The notes beneath the pieces are model-generated. The model was given only the letters and a program-made list of their open reading frames with translations, had not been told where the DNA came from and did not search any database. A DNA stretch of 38,798 bases from NCBI GenBank assembly GCA_031290595.1, contig JAITNG010000039.1:1-38798 (forward strand), in the 5' to 3' direction. This document shows, piece after piece, positions 28,679-37,752 of this stretch. Made by a program: the position numbers and the translations under genes. Each line of letters opens with the position of its first letter. Position 1 is the stretch's first letter. This stretch comes from Oscillospiraceae bacterium (GTDB lineage: Bacteria > Bacillota > Clostridia > Oscillospirales > Acutalibacteraceae).

Positions 28679-29389
28679 ATGGCAAAAACAGCAGTTGGGC
28701 TGGTGGAACACGCCAAGGCAATGCAGGGCAGCATCTATATGTGGGGAACCTACGGCAAAAAGATCACGACCGATCTGATCACCAGAAAGAAAAAACAATA
28801 TCCAGACAACTACACCGACGCCTATGTGGAAAAACTGCGGAAACTTGTAGGTTCCGGCAAGCGGGCAGTGGACTGCAACGGGTTGATCAAATCCTACATG
28901 TTCATGGAAAGCCCAACGAGCGACCCGAAGTACGCGGCCAAATATGACACCAACGTAGGTGGAATGAAGAATGCCTGCACAAAAAAAGGCCCGATCGGCA
29001 CTTTGCCGGAAATAGCCGGCCTACTGTTATTCCGTAACACGTCACACGTCGGCATCTACATGGGGGACGGCAAAGTCATTGAGGCCAAGGGCAGCGACCA
29101 AGTGTTGATCACGGAAAAAGCGAAAGGTAGCTGGACGGATTGGGGACAGCTTTCGTGGATTGAATACCCTGCCCCGCCCCCTGCGTCAAAAATCGTGATC
29201 AAAGCCGGCGACAAGGTGAAAATCAAGCCGGAAGTCACGTACTACTACCCCGGCGGCGTGAAAATCCCGGCGTCCATCAAGACGCGCACCTTCACCGCGG
29301 GCAGCGCCCGCGAGCGCGGCGGCAACCCCTGCGTGCTGCTGGTGGAAATTGAAAGCAGCTGCTGGATTGAAAACCTGATCAAGCTATAA
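28679..29389 (+). CDS. NlpC/P60-type endolysin-like peptidase
   Basis: 236 aa; AVDCNGLIKSYMF (Cys) and RNTSHVGIYMGDGKVIEAKG (His) motifs; C-terminal region SH3-like. Confidence 0.82.
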   Translation: MAKTAVGLVEHAKAMQGSIYMWGTYGKKITTDLITRKKKQYPDNYTDAYVEKLRKLVGSGKRAVDCNGLIKSYMFMESPTSDPKYAAKYDTNVGGMKNACTKKGPIGTLPEIAGLLLFRNTSHVGIYMGDGKVIEAKGSDQVLITEKAKGSWTDWGQLSWIEYPAPPPASKIVIKAGDKVKIKPEVTYYYPGGVKIPASIKTRTFTAGSARERGGNPCVLLVEIESSCWIENLIKL

Positions 29390-29405
29390 GAAAGGGAGAT
29401 GCCCC

Positions 29406-29672
29406 ATGGCTACACCGCAAACGCCGGAAAAACAGAAAGCCAATTTTTCCAGCTTCATGGTATTGGTTCTCACCGGGATTTTGGCCGCCTTCACAGCGGC
29501 ATGCCTCGCTTTGGCTTTCAAAGACAAAACAGTGCCTGAATACCTGATCATTTCCGTCTTCGGCTTCTGCACCGGCGAATGCGGGCTGATGGCCTGGATC
29601 AAAACATCCAAGGTAAAACACAGCACGGATAGCCCGCCTGCGAAAGATTTTGAAAGCAGCGAAGAAGCATAA
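29406..29672 (+). CDS. Small two-TM holin-like membrane protein
   Basis: 88 aa with two hydrophobic stretches (FMVLVLTGILAAFTAACLALAF; YLIISVFGFCTGECGLMAWI) directly after the lysin-like gene. Confidence 0.6.
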   Translation: MATPQTPEKQKANFSSFMVLVLTGILAAFTAACLALAFKDKTVPEYLIISVFGFCTGECGLMAWIKTSKVKHSTDSPPAKDFESSEEA

Positions 29673-29692
29673 AAAGGAACAACAAAAACACG

Positions 29693-29734
29693 CCCCGGCG
29701 CCGAGCGGATTTTCCGCACGGCGCCGGGTTTTTT
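29693..29734 (+). terminator. Rho-independent terminator
   Basis: CCCGGCGCCGAGCGGATTTTCCGCACGGCGCCGGG followed by TTTTTT. Confidence 0.85.
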
Positions 29735-29771
29735 GTGTTTTGTGTTGATAGACGCTGCACTGTTTTGGTAA

Positions 29772-29876
29772 TACTATTCCTTGATTAAAAGCAGTGCTTC
29801 ATTTTTATGTGCCTGGACACGACGTGCCGTGTCCAGGTGCCTACGATAATGCATTGCTTTTTAAAGCGAAACAGTA
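29772..29876. repeat. MITE-like element, family B copy 1 (about 105 bp)
   Basis: Ends TACTATTCCTTGATTAAAAGCAGTGC / TACTGTTTCGCTTTAAAAAGCAATGC (imperfect TIRs), inner CCTGGACACGACGTGCCGTGTCCAGG palindrome; related to 34324-34502. Confidence 0.8.
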
Positions 29877-29890
29877 TAGTATAGATATAT

Positions 29891-30094
29891 GTTATACTGT
29901 TCTGCATCTAGAACCAACCTCGCTGCGCTCCGCGCCACCACCCCGCCGCTGCGCGGCACCCCTCCCACGGAGGGGAATTTCCGTAGCCGTTGGGTTCGTG
30001 TGAAAATTCCCCTCCCGGGGAGGGGTGGCGCGAAGCGCCGGGGTGGTGGCGCGGAGCGCAGCATGGTTGGCCTTCAGATGAAGAACAGTATAAC
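29891..30094. repeat. MITE-like long hairpin element, family A copy 2
   Basis: Ends GTTATACTGTTCT...CATCT / ...AGATGAAGAACAGTATAAC; interior CGCTGCGCTCCGCGCCACCACCCCGCCGCTGCGCGGCACCCCTCCCACGGAGGGGAATT as in copy 1. Confidence 0.85.
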
Positions 30095-30182
30095 CTACAC
30101 TTTTCAGCACGGTAAAAGCGGATGAACCCCCGGCGCCCATACCGCCTGGTATGGGCGCCGGATCCTTTTGCTTGCGTTTGCA

Positions 30183-31661
30183 TCACAGTATGATGCAGAT
30201 CAACCCGGAGCAGCCTTCGTTGATCACTTTTTCGATGGTTTCCTGGAACTTCATCCGTGCGTCGGCGGGCATCCGGTAGAGCTTGTTGTGCAGACCTTCG
30301 TTGACCAGCTCGTGCAGGCTTTTGCCGAAGATGTTGCTTTCCCAGATGGCGGCGGGGTTTTCCTCAAATTCGTTGAGCAAATACATCACCAGCTCTTCGC
30401 TTTGGCTTTCGCTGCCCACGATGGGCGCGACTTCCGTGGTGATGTTGGCTTTCATGATGTGCAGCGAAGGGGCGGAGGCGCGTAGGCGCACGCCGTAGCG
30501 CCCGCCCTGCCGCATCAGCTCCGGCTCTTCCAGGCGCAGCTCTTCCAGCGATGGCATCACGATGCCGTAGCCGGTGGCCTCCACTTCATCCAGGGCATTT
30601 TTGATGCGGTCATAGGCCGATTTGGTGCGGGAAAGCTCACTCAGCCAGCGCAGCAGATCATGCTCATCGCTGATTTCAAGGCCGGTGGATTCCGCCAGCA
30701 CGCGGTAGAAGAGTTCCTGCGGTACGCTCACTTCCACCGCCGCCGCACCCTCGCTGAGGCTGACCGCCCCCAGGTTCGCCGCCGCAATATGCTCACCCCC
30801 CTGGAGCGCCGCCGCAAAGCTCGCCGCATCGCGCACATGGCGCATCCCCTCCGCCGCCGTGCGGACGGACTGGTAGATGCTCTTGCGCAGCCAGTGCTCC
30901 GGCTCCAGCGTGACGATCCAGTTGGGCAGGTTGACCGAAACTTCGCGGATGGGGAACTCAAAGAGGATTTGGGAGAGGATCTGCTTGATCTGCCATTCGG
31001 TCAGGTTGAGGCAGTTGACCGGCAGCACCGGCACATTGTAGCGCACACTGAGCTGCGAAGCCAGGGCGGTGACGGAAGCGGCTTCCGGCGTGACGGAATT
31101 GAGCAGCACCACAAAGGGTTTGTTGAGTTCCTGTAGCTCCTGGATCACCCGCTCCTCGGCTTCGGCGTATTCTTCACGCGGGATCTCGCTGATGGAGCCA
31201 TCCGTTGTGATCACCAGACCGATGGTGCTGTGTTCGCTGATCACCTTGCGGGTGCCGATTTCGGCCGCCATGTTGAAGGGGATCTCCTCTTCATACCAAG
31301 GGGTCTGCACCATGCGGGGCTGGTCGTCTTCAATGTAACCCAGCGCACTGGGGACGATGTAGCCCACGCAGTCAATCATGCGCACCTTGAGCCGCGCATT
31401 GCCCTGGAGGCTGACCTCGACCGCCTCTTCCGGGATGAACTTGGGTTCGGTGGTCATGATGGTGCGGCCGGAAGCGGATTGCGGCAGCTCATCCTGCGCC
31501 CGCTCCCGCTTGGCCGCCAAAGGGATGTTGGGCAGCACCAGGGTATCCATAAACTGCTTGATGAAGGTCGATTTCCCCGTGCGCACAGGGCCGACGACGC
31601 CGATGTAAATATCCCCCTGGGTGCGCTGGGCAATATCGTTATAAATGCTGCGTTCTTCCAT
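30183..31661 (-). CDS. spoIVA: Stage IV sporulation protein A
   Basis: 492 aa: MEERSIYNDIAQRTQGDIYIGVVGPVRTGKSTFIKQFMDTLVLPNI... Confidence 0.97.
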   Translation of the reverse strand: MEERSIYNDIAQRTQGDIYIGVVGPVRTGKSTFIKQFMDTLVLPNIPLAAKRERAQDELPQSASGRTIMTTEPKFIPEEAVEVSLQGNARLKVRMIDCVGYIVPSALGYIEDDQPRMVQTPWYEEEIPFNMAAEIGTRKVISEHSTIGLVITTDGSISEIPREEYAEAEERVIQELQELNKPFVVLLNSVTPEAASVTALASQLSVRYNVPVLPVNCLNLTEWQIKQILSQILFEFPIREVSVNLPNWIVTLEPEHWLRKSIYQSVRTAAEGMRHVRDAASFAAALQGGEHIAAANLGAVSLSEGAAAVEVSVPQELFYRVLAESTGLEISDEHDLLRWLSELSRTKSAYDRIKNALDEVEATGYGIVMPSLEELRLEEPELMRQGGRYGVRLRASAPSLHIMKANITTEVAPIVGSESQSEELVMYLLNEFEENPAAIWESNIFGKSLHELVNEGLHNKLYRMPADARMKFQETIEKVINEGCSGLICIIL

Positions 31662-31722
31662 ATTGCGCTCACCTTTCTTGTGCTAAGATATAGTTTTATT
31701 GGTTGTTGTTTTGTTTAGCACA

Positions 31723-33255
31723 TCACACGCCGGGGATCAGGAGCATTTGACCCTCTTCCGCCGTTTCGCCGCCGATTTCGTTTTCTTCCCGGATCGCGTC
31801 CGTCGTTGTGCGGTAGCGCCGGGCAATCTCCCAAAGCGGTTCCCGTGCGGATGCAAAATAGATCGTCAGGGGGGAACGGGCGGCGGGTGCGTCCTCTTCC
31901 GCCGGGTTGATGCCGCTGACGACCTCGCGGTTCTCGACCCGGAAGACGTCGCCCACAATGCCCAGCTCCGCACGCAGCTCCAGGTTGTTCCCGCTGACGC
32001 TTTCCTGCACAGAGATCAGGTCCACCGCCGCATCCGCCCACAGCGTTTCGCCCGCTGCGCCGGAGCGGCGCGGCTTGCGGTAGCTGAAGGGCAGTTCCTT
32101 TTCGGCATATGCCACCTGGCCTTCGCCATCCAAATACACCACGCGGAAGTGCAGAGTGCCGCTCAGTTCCAGGCCGTCGCCCTTGAGCGCGGCCTGCACG
32201 GGCTGCACTTCGCCACTGAGCAGCTGCACGCTCTCAATCCCCGCGCTGCCAAAATCAAAATCCCCTTTGGCCAGCGTGGTATCCTGAAAGCTCTCCAGCA
32301 GCTGACGGGTTTCCAGGCGACGGGTATCCAGCTGCACGCCGCCCTGGGTGGAATATGCGTCGGCCAGCACCGGCAGCTCCAGCGGCTGGTAGCCCCCGAC
32401 CTCCGCCGCGATGCGCACCGCAATATCCAGCAGACGCGGCGCACCGTTGGAATCGGGCTTGGGCGTCACTTCCAGCGCAAGGGTGCGCAGGCGCAGGGTG
32501 TTGGCGGTTTCTTCCGTGACGCCCGGCGCTTCAATGATCTGGCTGATGGGCATGGTGTGCAGCAGCTGCACGGGGGTTTTGGCGTCCCTGCTGCGGTAGA
32601 TCACCCGCACCTCCAGGTTCCCCTTGAGCAGGAGCTTATTCTTGATCGCCTTGATTTCGCCCGGCAGGGCGACCGCCCGGCGCAGGATCACCTGATCCAC
32701 CGCCGGGGCGCTGGGTTCGACTTCAATCACTTCGGTGAGCGGAAAGATGATTTCACTCAGCGCTTCCAGGCTCGAAAGTTTGATGGTATCCTGTAGGCTC
32801 TGCATCCCGCCGCCTTCCGCTGCGGTGAGGATCGCCTCTTCCTTGCGGCGGCGCACCAGCAGGCGGATGCTCAACATCCCATGAATATCAAGCCGGCGCT
32901 GGCTGACGGCGCGGCCGTTGGCGTATTCCGCTTTCGCGCTGGCGGTCACCACCGCGCCTTCGCCCAGGCCGTTGATGTCCGCCGTCCGCGTGAACGGGTA
33001 GGTCTGTTCAAAGCTCTGCAAGCCGCCGTCTTCCCCGGCATACAGGACGCAAACCCGCGCGCTGCCTTCCACCGTCACGCGCTCGCCCACCGCCTGGGCG
33101 GATGCGATTGAAGGCTCAATCGTGCATTGCAGAATGCGCAGAATATCCGGGCAATATTCCGGCAGCGTGACGTCGCTGTCCACTGCCTGCTCTAGCTTGC
33201 CGTCATAAACGGTTTCGATGCTCCCGATATTCCGGGTGCTGCGTTGAAGCTCCAT
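31723..33255 (-). CDS. SPOCS (DUF3794)/LysM domain protein, spore-coat-type
   Basis: From ATG 33255: MELQRSTRNIGSIETVYDGKLEQAVDSDVTLPEYCPDILRILQC...; C-terminal LysM-like PLWEIARRYRTTTDAIREENEIGGETAEEGQMLLIPGV. The upstream extension in the track ORF looks spurious. Confidence 0.88.
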   Translation of the reverse strand: MELQRSTRNIGSIETVYDGKLEQAVDSDVTLPEYCPDILRILQCTIEPSIASAQAVGERVTVEGSARVCVLYAGEDGGLQSFEQTYPFTRTADINGLGEGAVVTASAKAEYANGRAVSQRRLDIHGMLSIRLLVRRRKEEAILTAAEGGGMQSLQDTIKLSSLEALSEIIFPLTEVIEVEPSAPAVDQVILRRAVALPGEIKAIKNKLLLKGNLEVRVIYRSRDAKTPVQLLHTMPISQIIEAPGVTEETANTLRLRTLALEVTPKPDSNGAPRLLDIAVRIAAEVGGYQPLELPVLADAYSTQGGVQLDTRRLETRQLLESFQDTTLAKGDFDFGSAGIESVQLLSGEVQPVQAALKGDGLELSGTLHFRVVYLDGEGQVAYAEKELPFSYRKPRRSGAAGETLWADAAVDLISVQESVSGNNLELRAELGIVGDVFRVENREVVSGINPAEEDAPAARSPLTIYFASAREPLWEIARRYRTTTDAIREENEIGGETAEEGQMLLIPGV

Positions 33256-33441
33256 CGTTATAACTCCCCTTTGTTTCTCTGGATTTTGAATCTCGCAGCA
33301 TCTATATGCCGCCGCACGCGGAAATAGACTTGCCCCTAAAAAATATGGGAACTCCGCTTTTCGCAAATGGCAGAGATTACCAACTGCGCCAAAAAAGGCC
33401 GTATTTCGGCCTTGAAACGGCTCAAAAGCGCAAATTTGCAC

Positions 33442-33470
33442 TTGCAATCCGGCCTTTTCTGTGCTAGGAT
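33442..33470 (+). promoter_or_regulatory. SigA-like promoter for the ncRNA candidate
   Basis: TTGCAA (33442-33447), 17-nt spacer, TAGGAT (33465-33470). Confidence 0.5.
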
Positions 33471-33475
33471 ATGCA

Positions 33476-33822
33476 AGCAAACGGAAGGCACCCCGCCCGC
33501 CTTCCCATGCGGACGTTGAAAGCAAAGGCCGTAAAAGTGCCCCATGCCGCAGCGTCCTCCGTAAGGGGGACGTTTTGCGTGGGGCGGAATCGCACACCCG
33601 GCAACGCCGGGCATCCCCGCCCCGCGCCTGGTACACGGGGGGAGTTTTATACTGTTCTGCACGCAAGCACAGAGCCGCTTGCAAAGGCTCAAAAAAACCA
33701 TGCGACATCGGATTTGCGCTTTTTGCCCTCCGATGCTCCTCAGCGTCTGCATGGGAGGGCAGTCAACCCTTCCGCCAAAAAGCGCCCCGCAGCCAAAGGA
33801 TTGGCTGCGGGGCGCGGTTTTT
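33476..33822 (+). ncRNA. Candidate structured ncRNA (about 345 nt) of unassigned class
   Basis: 5' CGGAAGG...GCCTTCCCATGC-GGACGTTGA pairs with 3' TCAGCGTC-T-GCATGGGAGGGC...CCTTCCG; several inner hairpins; ends at GCGCCCCGCAGCCAAAGGATTGGCTGCGGGGCGCGGTTTTT. Confidence 0.55.
33782..33822 (+). terminator. Strong, possibly bidirectional terminator
   Basis: GCGCCCCGCAGCCAAAGGATTGGCTGCGGGGCGC with GGTTTTT downstream on plus and a T-run (from CCAAAAA) on minus. Confidence 0.85.
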
Positions 33823-33840
33823 GATGGGGTCGCCTCTGGT

Positions 33841-34038
33841 TTACGGTTGTGCAGTGCGCGCTGGTGGCGGCGGTGCATAGCACGGCGTAATACCATGTTT
33901 TGCAAAGCCATCTTTCATCTTGTTGTTAAAAAAAACAGTTTGCTCCTCTGCTGTCATGTTTTTCGTTTGCTCGTAAAGTTTGATGCGAATGGCATTGATC
34001 TCATCCTCAGCAGAATTCTTCTTTGTTGGATTGTTCAT
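33841..34038 (-). CDS. Small protein partner of PIN-domain gene
   Basis: 65 aa: EINAIRIKLYEQTKNMTAEEQTVFFNNKMKDGFAKHGI, a small-partner type I recognise next to PIN genes; follows the PIN gene. Confidence 0.6.
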   Translation of the reverse strand: MNNPTKKNSAEDEINAIRIKLYEQTKNMTAEEQTVFFNNKMKDGFAKHGITPCYAPPPPARTAQP

Positions 34039-34693
34039 CTTCCAAAACCTCCTTTGCGGTGCAGATTACGATGGCGCCATAGCCCATTTCATGGTTTATG
34101 CGATCTGTCAGCAGTTTTGTTTTTACGCGGTTAATGTGCTGGAAATTATATGAAAGTACATAGTCTAGTCTATGTATGGAAGCTATCGCGATATGAGCGC
34201 CATCCAATCGGAACCGAGTAGGGATAATGTTTTCGGCAACATAAAAATCGGCAAGCTGATTGGATGCAGGAATGATGGGGAGTATGGTAATCCCATACGT
34301 GTTTATTAACGCCATCATCTTAGACTGTTCCGCTTTAAAAAGCAATGCATTATCGCAGGCACCTGGACACGGCACGCCGTGTCCCTACAAAGGTGTATAA
34401 AAAATCAAAGGTACGTTGTCGTTTCATCCCGGTTTGTAGGGACACGGCGTGCCGTGTCCAGGCACATAAAAATGAAGCACTGCTTTTAATCAAGGAATAG
34501 TATTAGACTGCTTCGGTTCCGGGGCATTCAGCAATTCCTCCACGGTATAGCCGGAGGTATATGCTTCATGCTTTCCGATGCGGACTTCCTCAAACAACTG
34601 AACAGTATCGGCGTGACCATCCCGCGCAGTGTCAAAATAATAATTAAACATGGTCGTTTCAAGATATAACTTCACAACACGCACCTCCTGCAC
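34007..34693 (-). pseudogene. PIN-domain protein gene interrupted by a MITE-like insertion
   Basis: N-part (34693 downward) MQEVRVVKLYLETTMFNYYFDTARDGHADTVQLFEEVRIGKHEAYTSGYTVEELLNAPEPKQS and C-part KMMALINTYGITILPIIPASNQLADFYVAENIIPTRFRLDGAHIAIASIHRLDYVLSYNFQHI... join in frame if 34324-34502 plus one repeat copy is removed. Confidence 0.88.
34324..34502. repeat. MITE-like element, family B copy 2, inserted in the PIN gene
   Basis: ACTGTTCCGCTTTAAAAAGCAATGCATTATCGCAGGCACCTGGACACGG...AAATGAAGCACTGCTTTTAATCAAGGAATAGTA; direct repeat TTAGACTG on both sides. Confidence 0.85.
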
Positions 34694-34715
34694 CCATAAT
34701 ATACGCTTCCTCCCC

Positions 34716-37031
34716 TCACACCGCCACCAGCGCGACTCTTCCGGCTTCTATGCCGATTTCGACTGCGCTTAGGGGTTGTTCTGCCGGGGCTTCCACCAGG
34801 CTGGTGGTGACGGGGTCTTCCACCTGGCGGCGCAGGACGTTGCGCAGATCCCTTGCGCCGCGCGTGCCGCCCACGGCCTGTTCGGCCAGGGCTGCCACGG
34901 CCTCTTCGCTCCAGTTGAAGCGGATGCCCTTTTCCAGCAGCGCTTCGCGCAGCTCTTCCAGTTGCAACCGGGCGATGACGGCGTAATCCGCCGCGTCCAG
35001 CTCGCGGAACACGACGATTTCATCCACCCTGCCCAAAAATTCCGGGCGGAGGAATTCTTTGAGCGCCTTCATGCTGCGCTCCTTGGAAGCCTCGCCCTTG
35101 GTTTTGGCGAAGCCAATCGCGCCTTCCTTGCGTTCACTGCCCGCGTTGGAGGTCATGATGATCACGGTGTTTTCAAAGCCGACCTCGCGCCCCTGGGCGT
35201 CGTGGATGCGGCCTTCATCCAAAATTTGCAGCAGGATGTTCATCACATCCGGGTGCGCCTTCTCAATTTCATCAAAGAGAACCACAGAATAGGGCTTGCG
35301 GCGGACTTTTTCCGTCAGCTGACCCGCTTCGTCATAGCCGATGTAGCCCGGCGGCGAACCGATGATGCGCGAAACTGCGTGCTTCTCCATGAATTCCGAC
35401 ATATCAAGGCGAATGAGGGTTTCCGGCCGGTCAAAAAGCTCGGCGGCCAGGCGTTTGACCAGCTCCGTTTTGCCCACGCCCGTGGGGCCGACGAAGATGA
35501 ACGAGGCCGGGCGGCGCTGGGGGCTGATCTGCACCCGGCTGCGGCGGATGGCCGCCGCCACGTGACCCACGGCTTCATCCTGCCCAATGATGTAGCGGCG
35601 CAGCGCGTCCTCCAGGTTGCGTAGGCGCTGGAGGTCGCTATCCATCACCTTCTGGGCGGGTACGCCCGTCCACAGCTGGATCACCTTGGCCAGGTCGTCT
35701 TCAGTCACCAGGTTATCTGAGGCCTGGAGCTGGAGCGTCTTTGCGCGGCTTTCGAGCCGGAACATCTCGGTGCGGATGCCCGAAAGCCGTTCGTAATCGA
35801 CCTCCGACTGTTCCATGAGCGCCTGCTGCTGTTCAAGCAGCTGCTGCACCTTGCGCTTGGTTTTATCCAGTTCATCAATGGAGCTGTTGCGCAGGTTGGC
35901 GCAGGTGCAGGCTTCATCCAGCAAATCAATGGCTTTATCGGGCAAAAAACGGTCGCTGATGTAGCGCTCGCTCAGCACAACCGCACGGCGCACCAGGGTT
36001 TCGCTGACCTTGACCTTGTGGAAGCTCTCGTAATATTCCTTCACGCCCTCCAGCATCCGGCAGCAATCCTCGATGGAAGGTTCTTCGATTTTCACCGGCT
36101 GGAGCCGCCGTTCCAGGGCGGCGTCTTTTTCAATGTATTTGCGGTATTCGGTGAAGGTGGTCGCCCCGATGATCTGCACCTCCCCGCGCGAAAGGGCGGG
36201 TTTGAGGATGTTGGCCGCGTTCATGGAGCCTTCGGCATCCCCCGCGCCCACCAGCGAATGCACCTCATCGATGAAAAGAATGATGTTCCCCAGGGCTTTG
36301 ACCTCTTCAATCAAGCCCTTGATGCGCCCCTCAAACTGCCCGCGGAACTGCGTCCCCGCAACCATAGCGGTCATATCCAGCAGGTGGATTTCTTTATCCA
36401 GCAAGCGGCTGGGGACGTTGCCCGCCACAATGCGCTGCGCCAGCCCTTCGGCGATGGCGGTTTTGCCCACCCCCGGCTCGCCAATCAGGCAGGGGTTGTT
36501 CTTCGTGCGGCGGCAAAGGATCTGCATCGTGCGGTATATCTCGTCCTCCCGCCCGATGACCCGATCCAGCTGCCCCGTGCGCGCCCGCTCCGAAAGATCG
36601 GTGCAATAGAGCGAAAGGCACTTGCGGCTCTTCTCTTTTTTGTTTTTCGTTTTGCGCTCGCCGCGCCGGGGCATCGAAACCGGGACGGCGTCTGCCATCT
36701 CCGGCTCGTCGTCGTCTTCGTCGTCCTCTTCGGCGTGCGGGCGCAGCGCCTGTTCCGCACCGGGGAATGCGCCCCGCATGGAATCCATCAGCGGCTGCAT
36801 CATTTCATCGCCGCCGTTGGCCAGCAGGTCGCCAATCTGGTCGCCCGCAGCATCCACATCATCGGCCGAAAAGCCCATGTTCTGCATCATTTGCTTGATG
36901 GGGCCGATGTTCATCTCCATCGCGCAGGGGATGCAGTAGCCTTCCTGCGAAGCCTTTTCGCCCCCGATAATGCGGCTGACGAAAAGCACCGCCGGGCGCT
37001 CCTTGCACTTGCAGCACAATGCTTGCTTCAT
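34716..37031 (-). CDS. ClpE-like AAA+ ATPase with N-terminal zinc-finger-type motif
   Basis: 771 aa; two AAA+ modules ([26 protein letters not shown]), N-terminal CCKCKERP...[10 protein letters not shown], no Clp_N repeats. Confidence 0.9.
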   Translation of the reverse strand: MKQALCCKCKERPAVLFVSRIIGGEKASQEGYCIPCAMEMNIGPIKQMMQNMGFSADDVDAAGDQIGDLLANGGDEMMQPLMDSMRGAFPGAEQALRPHAEEDDEDDDEPEMADAVPVSMPRRGERKTKNKKEKSRKCLSLYCTDLSERARTGQLDRVIGREDEIYRTMQILCRRTKNNPCLIGEPGVGKTAIAEGLAQRIVAGNVPSRLLDKEIHLLDMTAMVAGTQFRGQFEGRIKGLIEEVKALGNIILFIDEVHSLVGAGDAEGSMNAANILKPALSRGEVQIIGATTFTEYRKYIEKDAALERRLQPVKIEEPSIEDCCRMLEGVKEYYESFHKVKVSETLVRRAVVLSERYISDRFLPDKAIDLLDEACTCANLRNSSIDELDKTKRKVQQLLEQQQALMEQSEVDYERLSGIRTEMFRLESRAKTLQLQASDNLVTEDDLAKVIQLWTGVPAQKVMDSDLQRLRNLEDALRRYIIGQDEAVGHVAAAIRRSRVQISPQRRPASFIFVGPTGVGKTELVKRLAAELFDRPETLIRLDMSEFMEKHAVSRIIGSPPGYIGYDEAGQLTEKVRRKPYSVVLFDEIEKAHPDVMNILLQILDEGRIHDAQGREVGFENTVIIMTSNAGSERKEGAIGFAKTKGEASKERSMKALKEFLRPEFLGRVDEIVVFRELDAADYAVIARLQLEELREALLEKGIRFNWSEEAVAALAEQAVGGTRGARDLRNVLRRQVEDPVTTSLVEAPAEQPLSAVEIGIEAGRVALVAV

Positions 37032-37061
37032 CGTTCGTTTCCCCCTCTCGTGTGCTTCATC

Positions 37062-37697
37062 CTATTTCTTCTTCTCTTTATTGAACAGCTTGCGGTAGGT
37101 ATCGGGGATATAGCTGAAAAACGCGATGAACGTCAGCAGCAGCGTCAGCACAACCAGCGCCATCACAACTGCGTTGGGCAGCACCGGCCAGCCGTAGTGC
37201 GCAAACAGGCTCACGTCCGGCCCCGCCAGGAACAGCAGCGTCATCACAACATAAAACACCATCGTGGCCGCCTTGCCATAAATTTCAGCGGCGGCGGGGC
37301 GCTTTTTGAGCAGCAGCATCAACAGCGCGACAAGCAGCATCAGCAGCTCCTTGCCCAAAAAGAGCAGAAAAACCCAGCTAAACGCCTTCATCCCCGCATC
37401 CGCGCTCTGGTTGAAGCGCACAAACAGCAGCACCGCAAGGGTGATCTGCGTCAGCTTATCCGCCGCAGGGTCAAGCCATTTGCCAATGTTGCTGACCATA
37501 TGAAAGCGCCGGGCGATCTTGCCGTCCACCGTGTCGCTCAGGCCGGAAATCGCCAGGACGATCAGCATCGCCAGCAAATGCCCCTGCAAAAACAGGATGG
37601 TGAAGACCGGGATCAGCACAACCCGCAACATGGTGATCAAGTTCGGGATGGTAAAAACCTTGTTGCTGGCATCCTGTTGCACATTCGTTTCAGCCAT
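37062..37697 (-). CDS. pgsA: CDP-diacylglycerol--glycerol-3-phosphate 3-phosphatidyltransferase
   Basis: 211 aa; IPNLITMLRVVLIP, CDP-OH motif SGLSDTVDGKIARRFHMVSNIGKWLDPAADK. Confidence 0.92.
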   Translation of the reverse strand: MAETNVQQDASNKVFTIPNLITMLRVVLIPVFTILFLQGHLLAMLIVLAISGLSDTVDGKIARRFHMVSNIGKWLDPAADKLTQITLAVLLFVRFNQSADAGMKAFSWVFLLFLGKELLMLLVALLMLLLKKRPAAAEIYGKAATMVFYVVMTLLFLAGPDVSLFAHYGWPVLPNAVVMALVVLTLLLTFIAFFSYIPDTYRKLFNKEKKK

Positions 37698-37752
37698 AAT
37701 AATAACCGCTCCCCTTTTTATCTGGTTGATTTATTCTTTCAAAGAAAAAGGC

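Noticed and set aside
30129-30163. Hairpin CCGGCGCCCATACC/GGTATGGGCGCCGG downstream of spoIVA
   Set aside because: Strong hairpin but no clear T-run on the minus strand, so not called as the spoIVA terminator.
29794-30186. Short ORFs (e.g. ...LRSAPPPRRCAAPLPRRGI..., ...ALRATTPPLRGTPPTEGN...) at 19614 and 29794-30186
   Set aside because: Translations of the palindromic repeat elements in several frames, not genes.
33256-33708. N-terminal extension of the SPOCS/LysM ORF and the ORFs 33336..33911, 33461..33880
   Set aside because: The family N-terminus MELQRSTRNIGSIETVYDG starts at 33255; the upstream sequence is the structured noncoding island.
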